A DNA stretch of 64,000 bases from JBKEDF01 sp047975325. GTDB taxonomy: Bacteria > Pseudomonadota > Alphaproteobacteria > Rhodobacterales > Rhodobacteraceae. The notes beneath the pieces are model-generated. The model made no database searches and was not told where the DNA came from. It saw nothing but the letters and a program-made list of their open reading frames with translations. The position numbers and the translations under genes are program-made. This document shows, piece after piece, positions 9,377 through 17,818 of this stretch. The first letter of the stretch is position 1. Each line of letters begins with the position of its first letter. Location of the stretch: positions 1-64,000 of the forward strand of contig JBKEDF010000075.1 in NCBI GenBank assembly GCA_047975325.1, given 5' to 3'.

Positions 9377-11284
9377 CTAGCGCAGCGCCCCTTCGGATCT
9401 CAGCCTGTCAAACTTGTCCGCATCCCACCACCAAAGCCCGTCCCCCCGTGAATAGGGCGGTTGCTGATCCGGTTTTCCAAATACATCCCAATAGGCCACC
9501 AGATATTTGGCGCTATACCATTGCGGCACCCAGATCTGTTTTGATCGCAATACCCGATCAAGCGCGCGGGACCGGGCCTGAACCTCCTCGCGGGTTTTTG
9601 CGCCGATGACCTTCTCGATCAGCACGTCAATGACCGGATCGGCAATCCCGGTAAAATTGGCCGATCCCGGAAGCTCCGCCGCGGCAGAGGAAAAAAGCTG
9701 TCGCAATTCCACCGAAGGCGTCAGTGACATCACGAAACGCCCGGTGATGATATCATAGTTGAAATTTTCCTGTCGCTGCTGCATCTGCGCGGCATCAATC
9801 CGGGTGATCCTGGCATCGACCCCCAGATCCCGAAGATTGGAAACATAGGGTTCCATCACGCGCAGGAAGGAAGGCTGATCCTCAATGAATTCCACCGTGA
9901 ATACTTCACCCTGCGCATTGCGGCGCAGCCCATCATCCCCGACAATCCAGCCTGCCTCTTCCATAAGACCTGCCGCGCGGCGCAAGGCCTTGCGGTCAAG
10001 CTGACGGGTGCCGCTGATTTCCGGGGTGTAGGGCGGCTCGGTAAAAATCTCCGGCGGGAGCTGGTCGCGAAACTCCTCCAGCACTGCCAGTTCCTCACCT
10101 TCCGGCAGCCCTTCGGCCTGAAGCGGTGAATTTTCAAAGAAACTGTCAGTCCGGGAATAGAGCCCGTAGAAAAGCGTTTCATTCGACCATTCGAAATTGA
10201 ACATCAGCCCCAGCGCTTCGCGCACCTTCGGGTCCTGAAACTTGGACTTGCGGAGATTGAACCAGAAGCCCTGCGTTCCGGCGGGCCGGTTATCAGGCAG
10301 TTCGGCCTTCACCACCCAGCCCCTGGACAGGGCCGGGAAATCATAGCCATTTGCCCAGATCGAAGAGGAAAATTCCTGGTGGAACAGATAGCCACCGGAT
10401 TTGAACGCCTCGAAAGCTGCCGTCGTATCCTGATAATATTCATAGATATAGCAGTCAAAATTCGCGGTGCCGATATTCACCGGCAGATCCTTGCCCCAGT
10501 AATCGGGGTTCCGGCAATATTCGATGGATCGACCCGGCTGGGCCTCCTTCACCAGATATTGCCCTGAACCCACCGGCGGCACCATTGTCGATTCCGCAAA
10601 GTCAACACTGTCGTAATAATGCCTGGGCAGGATCGATAGCCCCCCCGCCAGCGAAGGCAGATCCCGCATCGCGGCACCTTCACGGAAAGAAAACTTCACC
10701 TTGTGTTCTTCCAGCGCTTCGACCTTTTCGATATCGCGCAGGACTACCTGATAGGAAGGGGATCCTTTTTCAAGCAGCACGTTAAAGGTGAAAACAACAT
10801 CCTCCGCCGTGATCGGTTCCCCATCGGAAAACCGCGCCTCCGGCCGCATGGTGAAAATCACCCAGGAACGATCCTCGGGATATTCAAGGCTTTCGGCAAT
10901 CAGGCCATAACCCGCATCGGATTCATCGGTCGATCCGCTTAACAAGCTGTCGTAAAGAAGCCCCAGCCCCTGCGCTGGTTCCCCCTTGAGGATAAAGGCA
11001 TTGAGACTGTCGAAAGTGGAACTGGCACCGGTGCCCCGGAAGGTCATCCGCCCACCCTTCGGGGCATCGGGGTTAACCAGATCAAAATGTTTGAAATCCG
11101 CAGGGTATTTCAATTCACCAAAGGCAGATATGCCATGTGATTGTATGATTTCTTCAGATCGTGCCATGCCCATTGCCGCCCCGATCAACAGTGCCGAAAA
11201 CCCCGCGAGCCCTGCGACCTGCCTTGCCCGGACCCATGCCTTGCCGGACGCTGCCATTGCCGTCACTTTCATGCTTCCTTGCAT
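9377..11284 (-). CDS. yejA: Periplasmic peptide-binding protein (YejA type)
   Basis: The gene encodes an SBP_bac_5 extracellular binding protein of about 635 residues. I place the start at the ATG at 11284 because GAAGAGG sits six bases upstream; ATGs at 11290 and 11272 are alternatives. A basic stretch followed by AGLAGFSALLIGAAMGMA forms a Sec signal ending before RSEE. The mature start (HGISAFGELKYPADF) is typical of YejA. The protein captures peptides in the periplasm and delivers them to YejBE. It is the first gene of the minus-strand operon yejA-B-E-F-glycosyltransferase. Confidence 0.92.
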   Translation of the reverse strand: MQGSMKVTAMAASGKAWVRARQVAGLAGFSALLIGAAMGMARSEEIIQSHGISAFGELKYPADFKHFDLVNPDAPKGGRMTFRGTGASSTFDSLNAFILKGEPAQGLGLLYDSLLSGSTDESDAGYGLIAESLEYPEDRSWVIFTMRPEARFSDGEPITAEDVVFTFNVLLEKGSPSYQVVLRDIEKVEALEEHKVKFSFREGAAMRDLPSLAGGLSILPRHYYDSVDFAESTMVPPVGSGQYLVKEAQPGRSIEYCRNPDYWGKDLPVNIGTANFDCYIYEYYQDTTAAFEAFKSGGYLFHQEFSSSIWANGYDFPALSRGWVVKAELPDNRPAGTQGFWFNLRKSKFQDPKVREALGLMFNFEWSNETLFYGLYSRTDSFFENSPLQAEGLPEGEELAVLEEFRDQLPPEIFTEPPYTPEISGTRQLDRKALRRAAGLMEEAGWIVGDDGLRRNAQGEVFTVEFIEDQPSFLRVMEPYVSNLRDLGVDARITRIDAAQMQQRQENFNYDIITGRFVMSLTPSVELRQLFSSAAAELPGSANFTGIADPVIDVLIEKVIGAKTREEVQARSRALDRVLRSKQIWVPQWYSAKYLVAYWDVFGKPDQQPPYSRGDGLWWWDADKFDRLRSEGALR

Positions 11285-11445
11285 ACCCATCCTCTTCGGT
11301 CCCTGCTGCTGCATGCCCCCGGGGCATCTTGCCGTGGATAGTTCATGCTAGACCGTGATTTGTCGATGCCTCAAGCCCGGATCGGGCAGGATATTGCGAA
11401 TCTGTGATCGTTCGTGACGTCTAAAACCACACCTGAACACCCAGC

Positions 11446-11472
11446 AAAAAGGCCGCCCCGGCAAGGACGGCC
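11446..11472 (-). terminator. Intrinsic terminator of the cytochrome c gene
   Basis: On the minus strand a GC-rich stem (GGCCGTCC, loop TTGCC, GGGGCGGCC) is followed directly by TTTTT, the classic form of a Rho-independent terminator. It begins 28 bases after the stop of the cytochrome gene. Confidence 0.85.
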
Positions 11473-11499
11473 CCATGAAATCCATATCTTGCGCTCGGC

Positions 11500-12012
11500 T
11501 TATTGCAGGCTGGCCAGATAGGCGATCAGATTGGCACGATCCTCCGCCTTGGGCAGACCCGCAAAGCTCATCTTGGTTCCCGGCGCATAACCCTTCGGGT
11601 TCGTCACGAAATGATCCAGGTTTTCCGGCGTCCAGGTTTGATCCGACATCCCGGTCAGCGCGTCGGAATAACCGAAACCGTCAACCTGGGCGACCGGGCG
11701 ATCCACAACGCCGTCCAGATGCGGACCAGTGCTGCCCGAACCGTCAATCTTGTGGCAGGCACGACATTTGGCAAAAACCTTCTCGCCCTTGGCCGGGTCG
11801 GCAGCGGCATAAAGTTCTTCGAAGCTCGGCCCTTCTTCTTCGGTATCGGACGACTCGGCAGCTCCGGCATCGATCATATAGGCCTGCTCTTCCGGGGTCT
11901 GTTCGCCGCCGGTGTAATAAAGCGATTCGGCCGCCCAGGCGCCCAGCAGGAATACCAGGAGCGAACCGCACCCTGCCCCTACTACCTTTGTCATCGTCAT
12001 CGTGTCGAACAT
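11500..12012 (-). CDS. Membrane-anchored cytochrome c (cytochrome c_y type)
   Basis: A 170-residue monohaem cytochrome c. The uncleaved N-terminal anchor (VVGAGCGSLLVFLLGAWAAE, residues 10-29) is followed by an acidic, flexible linker (about residues 37-66) and then a class I cytochrome c domain. The haem site is CRACH at residues 83-87, and Met148 in GTKMSF is the likely sixth ligand. This architecture matches cytochrome c_y (CycY/CycM) of Rhodobacter and Paracoccus, which carries electrons from the bc1 complex to terminal oxidases or the reaction centre while staying membrane-bound. The gene stands alone, divergent from pheA. Confidence 0.92.
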   Translation of the reverse strand: MFDTMTMTKVVGAGCGSLLVFLLGAWAAESLYYTGGEQTPEEQAYMIDAGAAESSDTEEEGPSFEELYAAADPAKGEKVFAKCRACHKIDGSGSTGPHLDGVVDRPVAQVDGFGYSDALTGMSDQTWTPENLDHFVTNPKGYAPGTKMSFAGLPKAEDRANLIAYLASLQ

Positions 12013-12133
12013 GTCGCGCCTCGCGTTCAGCTAGCCCATTGTGGGCTTCTAACCGCTTCCCCCCCCCGGTTTCAAGGTGTAGTAGCGCAGGGACACGCCT
12101 TTCAAAGGCAATTGCAGGGTGGGATCACGGAAA

Positions 12134-12967
12134 ATGGTCGCAAGTATCGCTTTTCAGGGGGAATTGGGCGCCTATTCGCACCAGGCCTGCCGACAGGCAC
12201 GGCCAGACATGAAACCGATCCCCTGCGGTACTTTCGAAGAGGCCATCGCCGCAGTGCAATCGGGCGAGGTGGAACTGGCCATGTTGCCGGTCGAAAATTC
12301 CACCTATGGGCGGGTGGCCGATATTCATGCGCTGCTGCCGGGATCGGGGCTGCGGATCATTGATGAAGCCTTTGTCCGGGTACATGTGAACTTGTTGGGG
12401 GTCAGTGGCACAAGGCTTGAACAGGTGAAGGAGGCGCATGGCCATGTTGTCGTGCTGCCGCAATGCGCGCGCTTCCTGCGGAAACATGGCATCACGCCAG
12501 TCGTCAGTTCTGACAATGCACGTGCCGCAAGGGATGTGGCACAGGCCAATGATCCGACCCATGCCGCCCTGGCCAGCGACCTTGCCGCCGAAATCTACGG
12601 GCTGGAAATCATCGCGGCCCATATCGAGGATCAGGCCAATAATACCACGCGTTTCCTGGTCATGTCCCGGGAGGCAGATCATTCCCGCCGTTCCGAAAAC
12701 ATGATGACGACATTCACCTTCCGGGTCCGCAACATCCCCGCAGCGCTTTACAAGGCCCTTGGCGGATTTGCGACCAATGGCATCAACATGACCAAATTGG
12801 AAAGCTACATGGTGGGCGGCAGCTTTACCGCGACGGAGTTTTATGCCGATATCGAAGGCCATCCGGAAGATGCCAATGTGAAGCTGGCACTGGATGAGCT
12901 GCGCTATTTCACCACCGCGCTTGATATTCTGGGTGTCTACCCATCAAACCGGCAATCGCGCGATTGA
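12134..12967 (+). CDS. pheA: Prephenate dehydratase
   Basis: A 277-residue monofunctional prephenate dehydratase, without a chorismate mutase domain. The PDT catalytic domain spans about residues 4-180 and contains the TRF active-site motif within NNTTRFLVM. A C-terminal ACT regulatory domain follows (FRVRNIPAALYKALGGF ... INMTKLESY), which in this family binds phenylalanine for feedback inhibition. The enzyme converts prephenate to phenylpyruvate in phenylalanine synthesis. I chose the ATG at 12134, which puts VASIAFQGELGAYS at the N-terminus as in other family members. Confidence 0.95.
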   Translation: MVASIAFQGELGAYSHQACRQARPDMKPIPCGTFEEAIAAVQSGEVELAMLPVENSTYGRVADIHALLPGSGLRIIDEAFVRVHVNLLGVSGTRLEQVKEAHGHVVVLPQCARFLRKHGITPVVSSDNARAARDVAQANDPTHAALASDLAAEIYGLEIIAAHIEDQANNTTRFLVMSREADHSRRSENMMTTFTFRVRNIPAALYKALGGFATNGINMTKLESYMVGGSFTATEFYADIEGHPEDANVKLALDELRYFTTALDILGVYPSNRQSRD

Positions 12968-13441
12968 TCAGGCGCGCTGCGCAACGCGGTAACGCGCTTC
13001 GATATCCCCGCAAATCACGGCCACACGCTGTGCAAAGCGGCGATCCAGCTTGCGTTTGGCCAGTCGTAGCGACTGAATGAAAAGTCGTGCCGCCAATGTG
13101 CGCGGCCTGATTTCCAACCCGACGATCAACCGCGTCCGCCGTAACCCCATTTCTGCAAGATCGAGTGACAGGAACCCGTCCACCGGCGCAGACATGCCAG
13201 AAAAGACCATGGTTTCATTCGGCACGATCTCCGTCGCGGTAATATCGAGTGTCCGTTTGCGCCCGCGATAATCAAATGCGATCGACCAGGCCATTCCCGG
13301 CCCCAGCGTGGTCAGCGTATCGCTACGGCGCAGTTCCGCCCCACGCCGTAGCGCATTACGTTCCCAGCCATCGATATCGCTGAGCACATCATAGACATGC
13401 TCGACCGGGGCTTCGATATCCTCTCTTGTCGAAAATTTCAT
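12968..13441 (-). CDS. SRPBCC (START-like) family protein
   Basis: From the ATG at 13441 the protein has 157 residues and begins MKFSTREDIEAPVEHVYD, the usual opening beta-strand and helix of the SRPBCC/polyketide-cyclase-like fold, which holds a hydrophobic ligand in a helix-grip pocket. A longer start at 13510 would add 23 residues with no family support. Its stop abuts the pheA stop, with no base between them. No ligand can be named; the gene may be co-transcribed with nudC, whose stop lies 65 bases upstream of this start. Confidence 0.78.
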   Translation of the reverse strand: MKFSTREDIEAPVEHVYDVLSDIDGWERNALRRGAELRRSDTLTTLGPGMAWSIAFDYRGRKRTLDITATEIVPNETMVFSGMSAPVDGFLSLDLAEMGLRRTRLIVGLEIRPRTLAARLFIQSLRLAKRKLDRRFAQRVAVICGDIEARYRVAQRA

Positions 13442-13506
13442 GACCTGCTCATTTGTCTTCTTTGTTGTGGCAATGATTCCGATTGCAAACAGGGCGGAGT
13501 CTGGCG

Positions 13507-14463
13507 TCAATCACGCCAGTCTGCAAGCCAGTTGGCGATCAGCGCATGGGCGATCGACCCTCGTCTGGCCGGTTTGATTTCCGGATGATGTCCAGCCATG
13601 GCTGCAACCAGATCCTCACGTGAAACCCAGCGGGCATCCTCCAGTTCCGCCGGGTCGATCTGGATTTCAACCGTCTCCGCCTCGGCATGAAAACCCAGCA
13701 TCAGGGAGGATGGAAATGGCCAGGGCTGGCTAGCAATATAGCGCGGTTTGCCAAGGCGGATCCCCGCCTCTTCCGCCACCTCACGGCAAACAGCGGCTTC
13801 GGCGGTTTCCCCCGGTTCGATAAAACCCGCAAGACAGGAATACATCCCCTCCGGCCAATTGGGGCTGCGCCCCATCAGCGCCGAATTTCCATGGGTAACC
13901 ATCATGATGACCACGGGGTCGGTGCGCGGGAAATGCTGCGCACCGCAGGAAGGGCATCCGCGCTGCCAACCGCCCTGCGCCATCTCGGATGCGCTGCCGC
14001 AAACAGCACAATAGCGGTGCGATCTATGCCAATGAAGCACCGACTTGGCAGTGGCCGCCAGTTCCGCCTCCCGTGCGGAAAGCACGGTCATGACCCCACG
14101 CAGTTCGACGAAAAGATGATCTTCCGGAAGTGCCGGATGATATTGCTGCGAGGCGTCGTAGAAACCGGATTGGACGGCCTCGGCCCCCGCTTCGGGGGAC
14201 CAGTCCGAAATATCGCGGGCAAAATATGCAACCTCGCCTTCCAGTCCCAGAAAGACGGGCGCGCCACCATGTGCGAAGACAGAGCTGTCCGCCGCCAACC
14301 AGCCCAGCGCCTGACCGCCCACGATCAGTGGCTTTCCACGCCAAAGCGGCAAGACCCGCCCATCACTTGCCAGCTTCTGCGCCAGGGCATCGGCATCCCC
14401 ACGCAGTTCCGCCACCCGGTCAAGCCCCGAAGCCGCGAAAGCCATCGCAAATTCCCGCCGCAT
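13507..14463 (-). CDS. nudC: NAD(+) diphosphatase / NADH pyrophosphatase NudC
   Basis: A 318-residue protein with the three NudC regions. The zinc ribbon uses the cysteines in CAVCGS and CPSCGA. The Nudix box is GFIEPGETAEAAVCREVAEE. The NADH-specific SQPWPFPSSLM motif follows it. The enzyme hydrolyses NAD(H) to NMN(H) and AMP and in E. coli also removes NAD caps from RNA. I chose the ATG at 14463 (MRREFAMAF) with GAGAGG upstream; the longer frame to 14541 adds a basic segment unlike the family. Confidence 0.93.
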   Translation of the reverse strand: MRREFAMAFAASGLDRVAELRGDADALAQKLASDGRVLPLWRGKPLIVGGQALGWLAADSSVFAHGGAPVFLGLEGEVAYFARDISDWSPEAGAEAVQSGFYDASQQYHPALPEDHLFVELRGVMTVLSAREAELAATAKSVLHWHRSHRYCAVCGSASEMAQGGWQRGCPSCGAQHFPRTDPVVIMMVTHGNSALMGRSPNWPEGMYSCLAGFIEPGETAEAAVCREVAEEAGIRLGKPRYIASQPWPFPSSLMLGFHAEAETVEIQIDPAELEDARWVSREDLVAAMAGHHPEIKPARRGSIAHALIANWLADWRD

Positions 14464-14750
14464 CCTGCGTCCTCTCTTTCGTTTCCGGGATTCTTTGCAT
14501 GTCGGTGGGCAAAGGGCAATCGAGCTGTAAATAAGCGCCATGACCCTTCAAAGATGTTACCATTAAGCAACCTCAGATTGAATCTGTATATTTAATAAAA
14601 ATTAAAAGTAGAATTTAATTTAGTAATTCTGCTAAATTGATCTGGCGGCTTCGGCATCTAAAGGATGCAATTGGGGACAGCCGCCCCGACAAGGGGATGA
14701 CGGGACGACTATCGCTTTATGCAGGCGGTAAATATGGGGACAGATGCCGA

Positions 14751-16652
14751 ATGCAGGCAATGACGTTTCAAACGGGCTCGCCTTTGGCGAGGCTAAGGAT
14801 ACTTGCGACCACAGATCTGCATGCACATCTTTATCCCTATGATTATTATGCCGACCGGGAAGCCCCCGCCTATGGCCTGGCACGCACCGCCACATTGATT
14901 GAAAGGATGCGGGTCCAATCACCAAATACGTTGCTTTTTGACAATGGAGATTTTCTTCAGGGCAGCCCGTTGGGGGATTTCGCTGAATTGACCCGGCAAA
15001 ATGACAAGGACGGACTTCATCCGGCAATCGCTGCCATGAACATTCTGGACTATGATGCGGTCGCACTTGGCAATCATGAATTCAATTACGGGCTTGATTA
15101 TCTGTCCGAGGTTCTGAGCGGCGCCAGATTTCCGGTACTTTGCGCCAATGCGGTCCGAAAGCGCGCGGCAACCCCGCAACAGGATGTCCCCTTCTGTCCG
15201 CCCCATGCGATATTGAACCGCAACCTGTTTGATGAGGAAGGCCTCCGTCACCAGATCCGGATCGGGGTTATCGGGCTCCTGCCTCCGCAGATCACCAGCT
15301 GGGACAGGGCCTGCCTTCACGGCCAGATTGAAACCAGATGCATGATCGAAATGGCAGCAGCCCTTGTGCCGGAGTTGCGCGCCGCAGGGGCGGACCTGGT
15401 CATTGTCCTCGCCCATACCGGGATAAGTGGCGAAAATCCGATACCCGGAATGGAAAACGCCGCCATCCCGCTGGCACGGATTGACGGCGTTGACGCGGTG
15501 GTGGCAGGTCATTCACACCTTGTCTTCCCTTCCCCCGGTTTCAATGGGATTACCGATGTCGATGCCGATCACGGGACAATCGCGGGAAAACCCGCTGTCA
15601 TGCCGGGTTTCTGGGGGTCACATCTTGGGGTCATCGACCTCCTGCTCAATCGTCGCAACGGACGATGGCGGGTTCAGGCTTCGCGTTCCGAAGCAATACC
15701 TGTTGCCCAGCGGGAAGAAAACGGTCGTATTGTTCCGCTTGTGAAAAATCATGCCGGGATACTGGCCGCTGCTGGCCCCCATCATCGCGCAACGCTCAAT
15801 TCCCTGCGCCGCGAAGTGGCACATACACAACATCCGTTACACAGCTACTTTGCGCTTGTCGGCAATTCGGCAGCCGTGCAACTCGTCTGCCATGCGCAAC
15901 AAGCCCATGTCTGCGACCGGCTTGCCGGAACCGAACATGCGGGATTGGCCATCCTTTCCGCTGCCGCCCCCTTCAAGGCAGGGGGCCGGGCCGGGCCGGA
16001 AAATTACACGGCCGTGGCGCCAGGTGGAATTGCACTGCGCAACCTTGTCGATCTTTATTCCTTTCCCAATACGATCTGTGCCGTGCGCATCACCGGGGCC
16101 GAGCTTCGCGAATGGCTGGAACGTTCCGCCTCGATCTTCCGGCAGGTCACACCCGGACAAAACGACCAACCGCTCCTCAATCCGGATTTTCCCGGTTACA
16201 ATTTCGATATCATCATGGGGATCACCTATGAAATCGATCTTTCCCAACCCGCGCGCTATGATGCCTCGGGTGTCCTTATCAGACGCGGCAAGACCCGCAT
16301 CCGCAAGCTGTGCTTTCAAGGTCGGCCCCTTGACCGCAAGTCCGAATTCATCGTGGCAACCAATAATCACCGGGTCGACAGTTCCGGTTTCCTGACCACG
16401 CATGATCGATCCCGTGTCATCTATGAATCAACAATCACCAATCGTGAAATCCTGTTGCGTTACTTTCAACAGGGCCACGATATCGACCCGCCCCCACCGG
16501 CCAATTGGCGTTTCACCCCGTTGAACCATACCTCCGTCCTTTTCGACACCAGCCCCCTTGCACAGGGCCATCTTGACGATCTGCCGGATCTGAAACCGGA
16601 ACCGGTTGGCCATTCACCAGAGGGATTTGCGCGCTTTCGGCTGCATGTCTGA
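14751..16652 (+). CDS. 2',3'-cyclic-nucleotide 2'-phosphodiesterase / 3'-nucleotidase (CpdB/5'-nucleotidase family)
   Basis: About 633 residues with an N-terminal calcineurin-like metallophosphoesterase domain followed by a 5'-nucleotidase C-terminal domain. Metal-binding motifs are TTDLHAHL, DNGDFLQG, GNHEFNYG and VVAGHSH. The C-terminal domain has NTICAVRITGAELREWLE, part of the substrate pocket. Known relatives hydrolyse 2',3'-cyclic nucleotides and 3'-nucleotides in the periplasm, yet no signal peptide is seen from any plausible start. The start is uncertain: ATGs at 14751 and 14760 and upstream frame to 14637 are possible. The preceding 100 bases (about 14560-14640) are very AT-rich and probably contain the promoter. 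Confidence 0.87.
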   Translation: MQAMTFQTGSPLARLRILATTDLHAHLYPYDYYADREAPAYGLARTATLIERMRVQSPNTLLFDNGDFLQGSPLGDFAELTRQNDKDGLHPAIAAMNILDYDAVALGNHEFNYGLDYLSEVLSGARFPVLCANAVRKRAATPQQDVPFCPPHAILNRNLFDEEGLRHQIRIGVIGLLPPQITSWDRACLHGQIETRCMIEMAAALVPELRAAGADLVIVLAHTGISGENPIPGMENAAIPLARIDGVDAVVAGHSHLVFPSPGFNGITDVDADHGTIAGKPAVMPGFWGSHLGVIDLLLNRRNGRWRVQASRSEAIPVAQREENGRIVPLVKNHAGILAAAGPHHRATLNSLRREVAHTQHPLHSYFALVGNSAAVQLVCHAQQAHVCDRLAGTEHAGLAILSAAAPFKAGGRAGPENYTAVAPGGIALRNLVDLYSFPNTICAVRITGAELREWLERSASIFRQVTPGQNDQPLLNPDFPGYNFDIIMGITYEIDLSQPARYDASGVLIRRGKTRIRKLCFQGRPLDRKSEFIVATNNHRVDSSGFLTTHDRSRVIYESTITNREILLRYFQQGHDIDPPPPANWRFTPLNHTSVLFDTSPLAQGHLDDLPDLKPEPVGHSPEGFARFRLHV

Positions 16653-16712
16653 TCGGGCAGGGCTTTCCTCTTCTTTCCGTTTGCGCTAACAACCGACAGC
16701 GGGAACAGAGGA

Positions 16713-17393
16713 ATGACCATGTTTGACGCTGTTATCTTCGATCTTGACGGAACCTTACTGGATACGGAAAGCGGGTCCCATATGGCCGCTATCTCTGCCC
16801 TTGCACGGCTTGATGCCGGGGCCGATCCGGAATTCCTGCGCAAGACGGCAGGGGTGGATGATATCACGACCGCCCGGATGATCCGCACACATTATCCCCA
16901 TATTGACCACGAAACCTTTTTTGCCATCTGGAAAGAAGAAACAATCAAGACCCAAACCAAGGGCATCCCGACAAAACCGGGTGCCTGGGAATTGCTGGAG
17001 GCCATTCGCCAACCCATCGTCCTGGCAACTTCATCACGCCGGGTGGATGCGGATCGCAAGCTTTCCATCGCGCGAATGGGGCATTGTTTTGCCTATGTCG
17101 TGACATGTGATGATGTAACCGCCCCCAAACCCGCACCGGAACCCTACCTCCTGGCCGCACGGCTGGTTGGGGTCGATCCGGCGCGCTGCCTTGCCTTCGA
17201 AGACAGTGATACTGGCGCCGAATCCGCCCATCGTGCCGGAATGACCGTGGTACAGGTGCCTGATATCAACCCAAGCGCGGGCCATTTCGCCAATCTCCTT
17301 GCCGGGAGTCTTCTGGAAGGCGCCCGACAGATCGGTCTTCTCCCTTCCGGGAGCCTTGCCAAGCCAGCCAGCAGCGCCTATATCGGCGGATGA
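16713..17393 (+). CDS. HAD-superfamily phosphatase (beta-phosphoglucomutase-like)
   Basis: A 226-residue HAD hydrolase with all four motifs: I, DLDGTLLDTE (residues 10-19); II, LATSSR; III, the lysine in PKPAPEP; IV, FEDSDTGAESA. The cap domain after motif I is helical (subclass I), as in phosphoglycolate phosphatase and beta-phosphoglucomutase. It should dephosphorylate or isomerise a small phosphorylated metabolite; the substrate is not deducible. The stop codon at 17391-17393 overlaps the 5' end of the SRP RNA gene by two bases, so transcripts of this gene may read into ffs. Confidence 0.86.
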   Translation: MTMFDAVIFDLDGTLLDTESGSHMAAISALARLDAGADPEFLRKTAGVDDITTARMIRTHYPHIDHETFFAIWKEETIKTQTKGIPTKPGAWELLEAIRQPIVLATSSRRVDADRKLSIARMGHCFAYVVTCDDVTAPKPAPEPYLLAARLVGVDPARCLAFEDSDTGAESAHRAGMTVVQVPDINPSAGHFANLLAGSLLEGARQIGLLPSGSLAKPASSAYIGG

Positions 17394-17485
17394 GAGGTTG
17401 GCGCGGGCGAGCGCCTCGCCAACCCGGTCAGGTCCGGAAGGAAGCAGCCGTAACGAGCCCCGCTTGGGTCGTTGTCCAGCCTCTC
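17392..17485 (+). ncRNA. ffs: Signal recognition particle RNA (4.5S-like, small bacterial type)
   Basis: The conserved SRP apical region is present: GGTCAGGTCCGGAAGGAAGC at 17427-17446, followed by AGCCGTAACGAG. The ends pair (GAGAGGTTG at 17392-17400 with CAGCCTCTC at 17477-17485), giving the single long hairpin of about 94 nucleotides expected for the small bacterial SRP RNA. It binds Ffh and targets nascent membrane proteins to FtsY. The ends are judged from pairing only. The 5' end overlaps the stop codon of the HAD gene. Confidence 0.95.
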
Positions 17486-17818
17486 ACCCAACCCCTGCCA
17501 TATCTGTAAGCTTGTAGCGCCCCGCCCGGGAACTGGCTGCTGCGCACCGTTTCATGTCACCAAATCCTTGGCGCCTTCAGCCCAAAGGCGGAAGGCATGG
17601 ATGCGGGCAGTTTCGTCAATTCCCCTGATCGCGCATCGCTTGCGGCAATTGCCGGGTACAGGCATGTCGCGGATTTCTGGAAAACCGGATCGATATCAAT
17701 GGCTGCCAGAACAATTGGTCGCAACCGGATCAACTGGACGCTTGGGACAACCATCGATATATTTCATCAAACATAACGATTCCCACAGTTCCCCAAATGA
17801 GGCACTTCAGGCAGGTCC
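17486..17818. other. Intergenic region between ffs and the metal-uptake operon
   Basis: These 333 bases hold no recognised gene. The only coding-like signal is a 59-codon plus-strand frame at 17597-17776, listed separately. The stretch from about 17740 to 17785 is more AT-rich and is the likeliest place for the promoter of the downstream operon. I see no riboswitch fold and no clear terminator for ffs. Confidence 0.5.
17597..17776 (+). CDS. Possible small ORF or gene remnant
   Basis: An ATG at 17597, with GGCGGAAGG directly upstream, opens 59 codons ending in TAA at 17774. The frame stays open upstream of the ATG for a further 30 or so codons. The composition looks protein-like (for example AAIAGYRHVADFWKTGSIS), but no family is recognised. 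It could be a small protein, the degraded tail of an older gene, or chance. A minus-strand frame covers the same bases, which weakens the case. Confidence 0.25.
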   Translation: MDAGSFVNSPDRASLAAIAGYRHVADFWKTGSISMAARTIGRNRINWTLGTTIDIFHQT

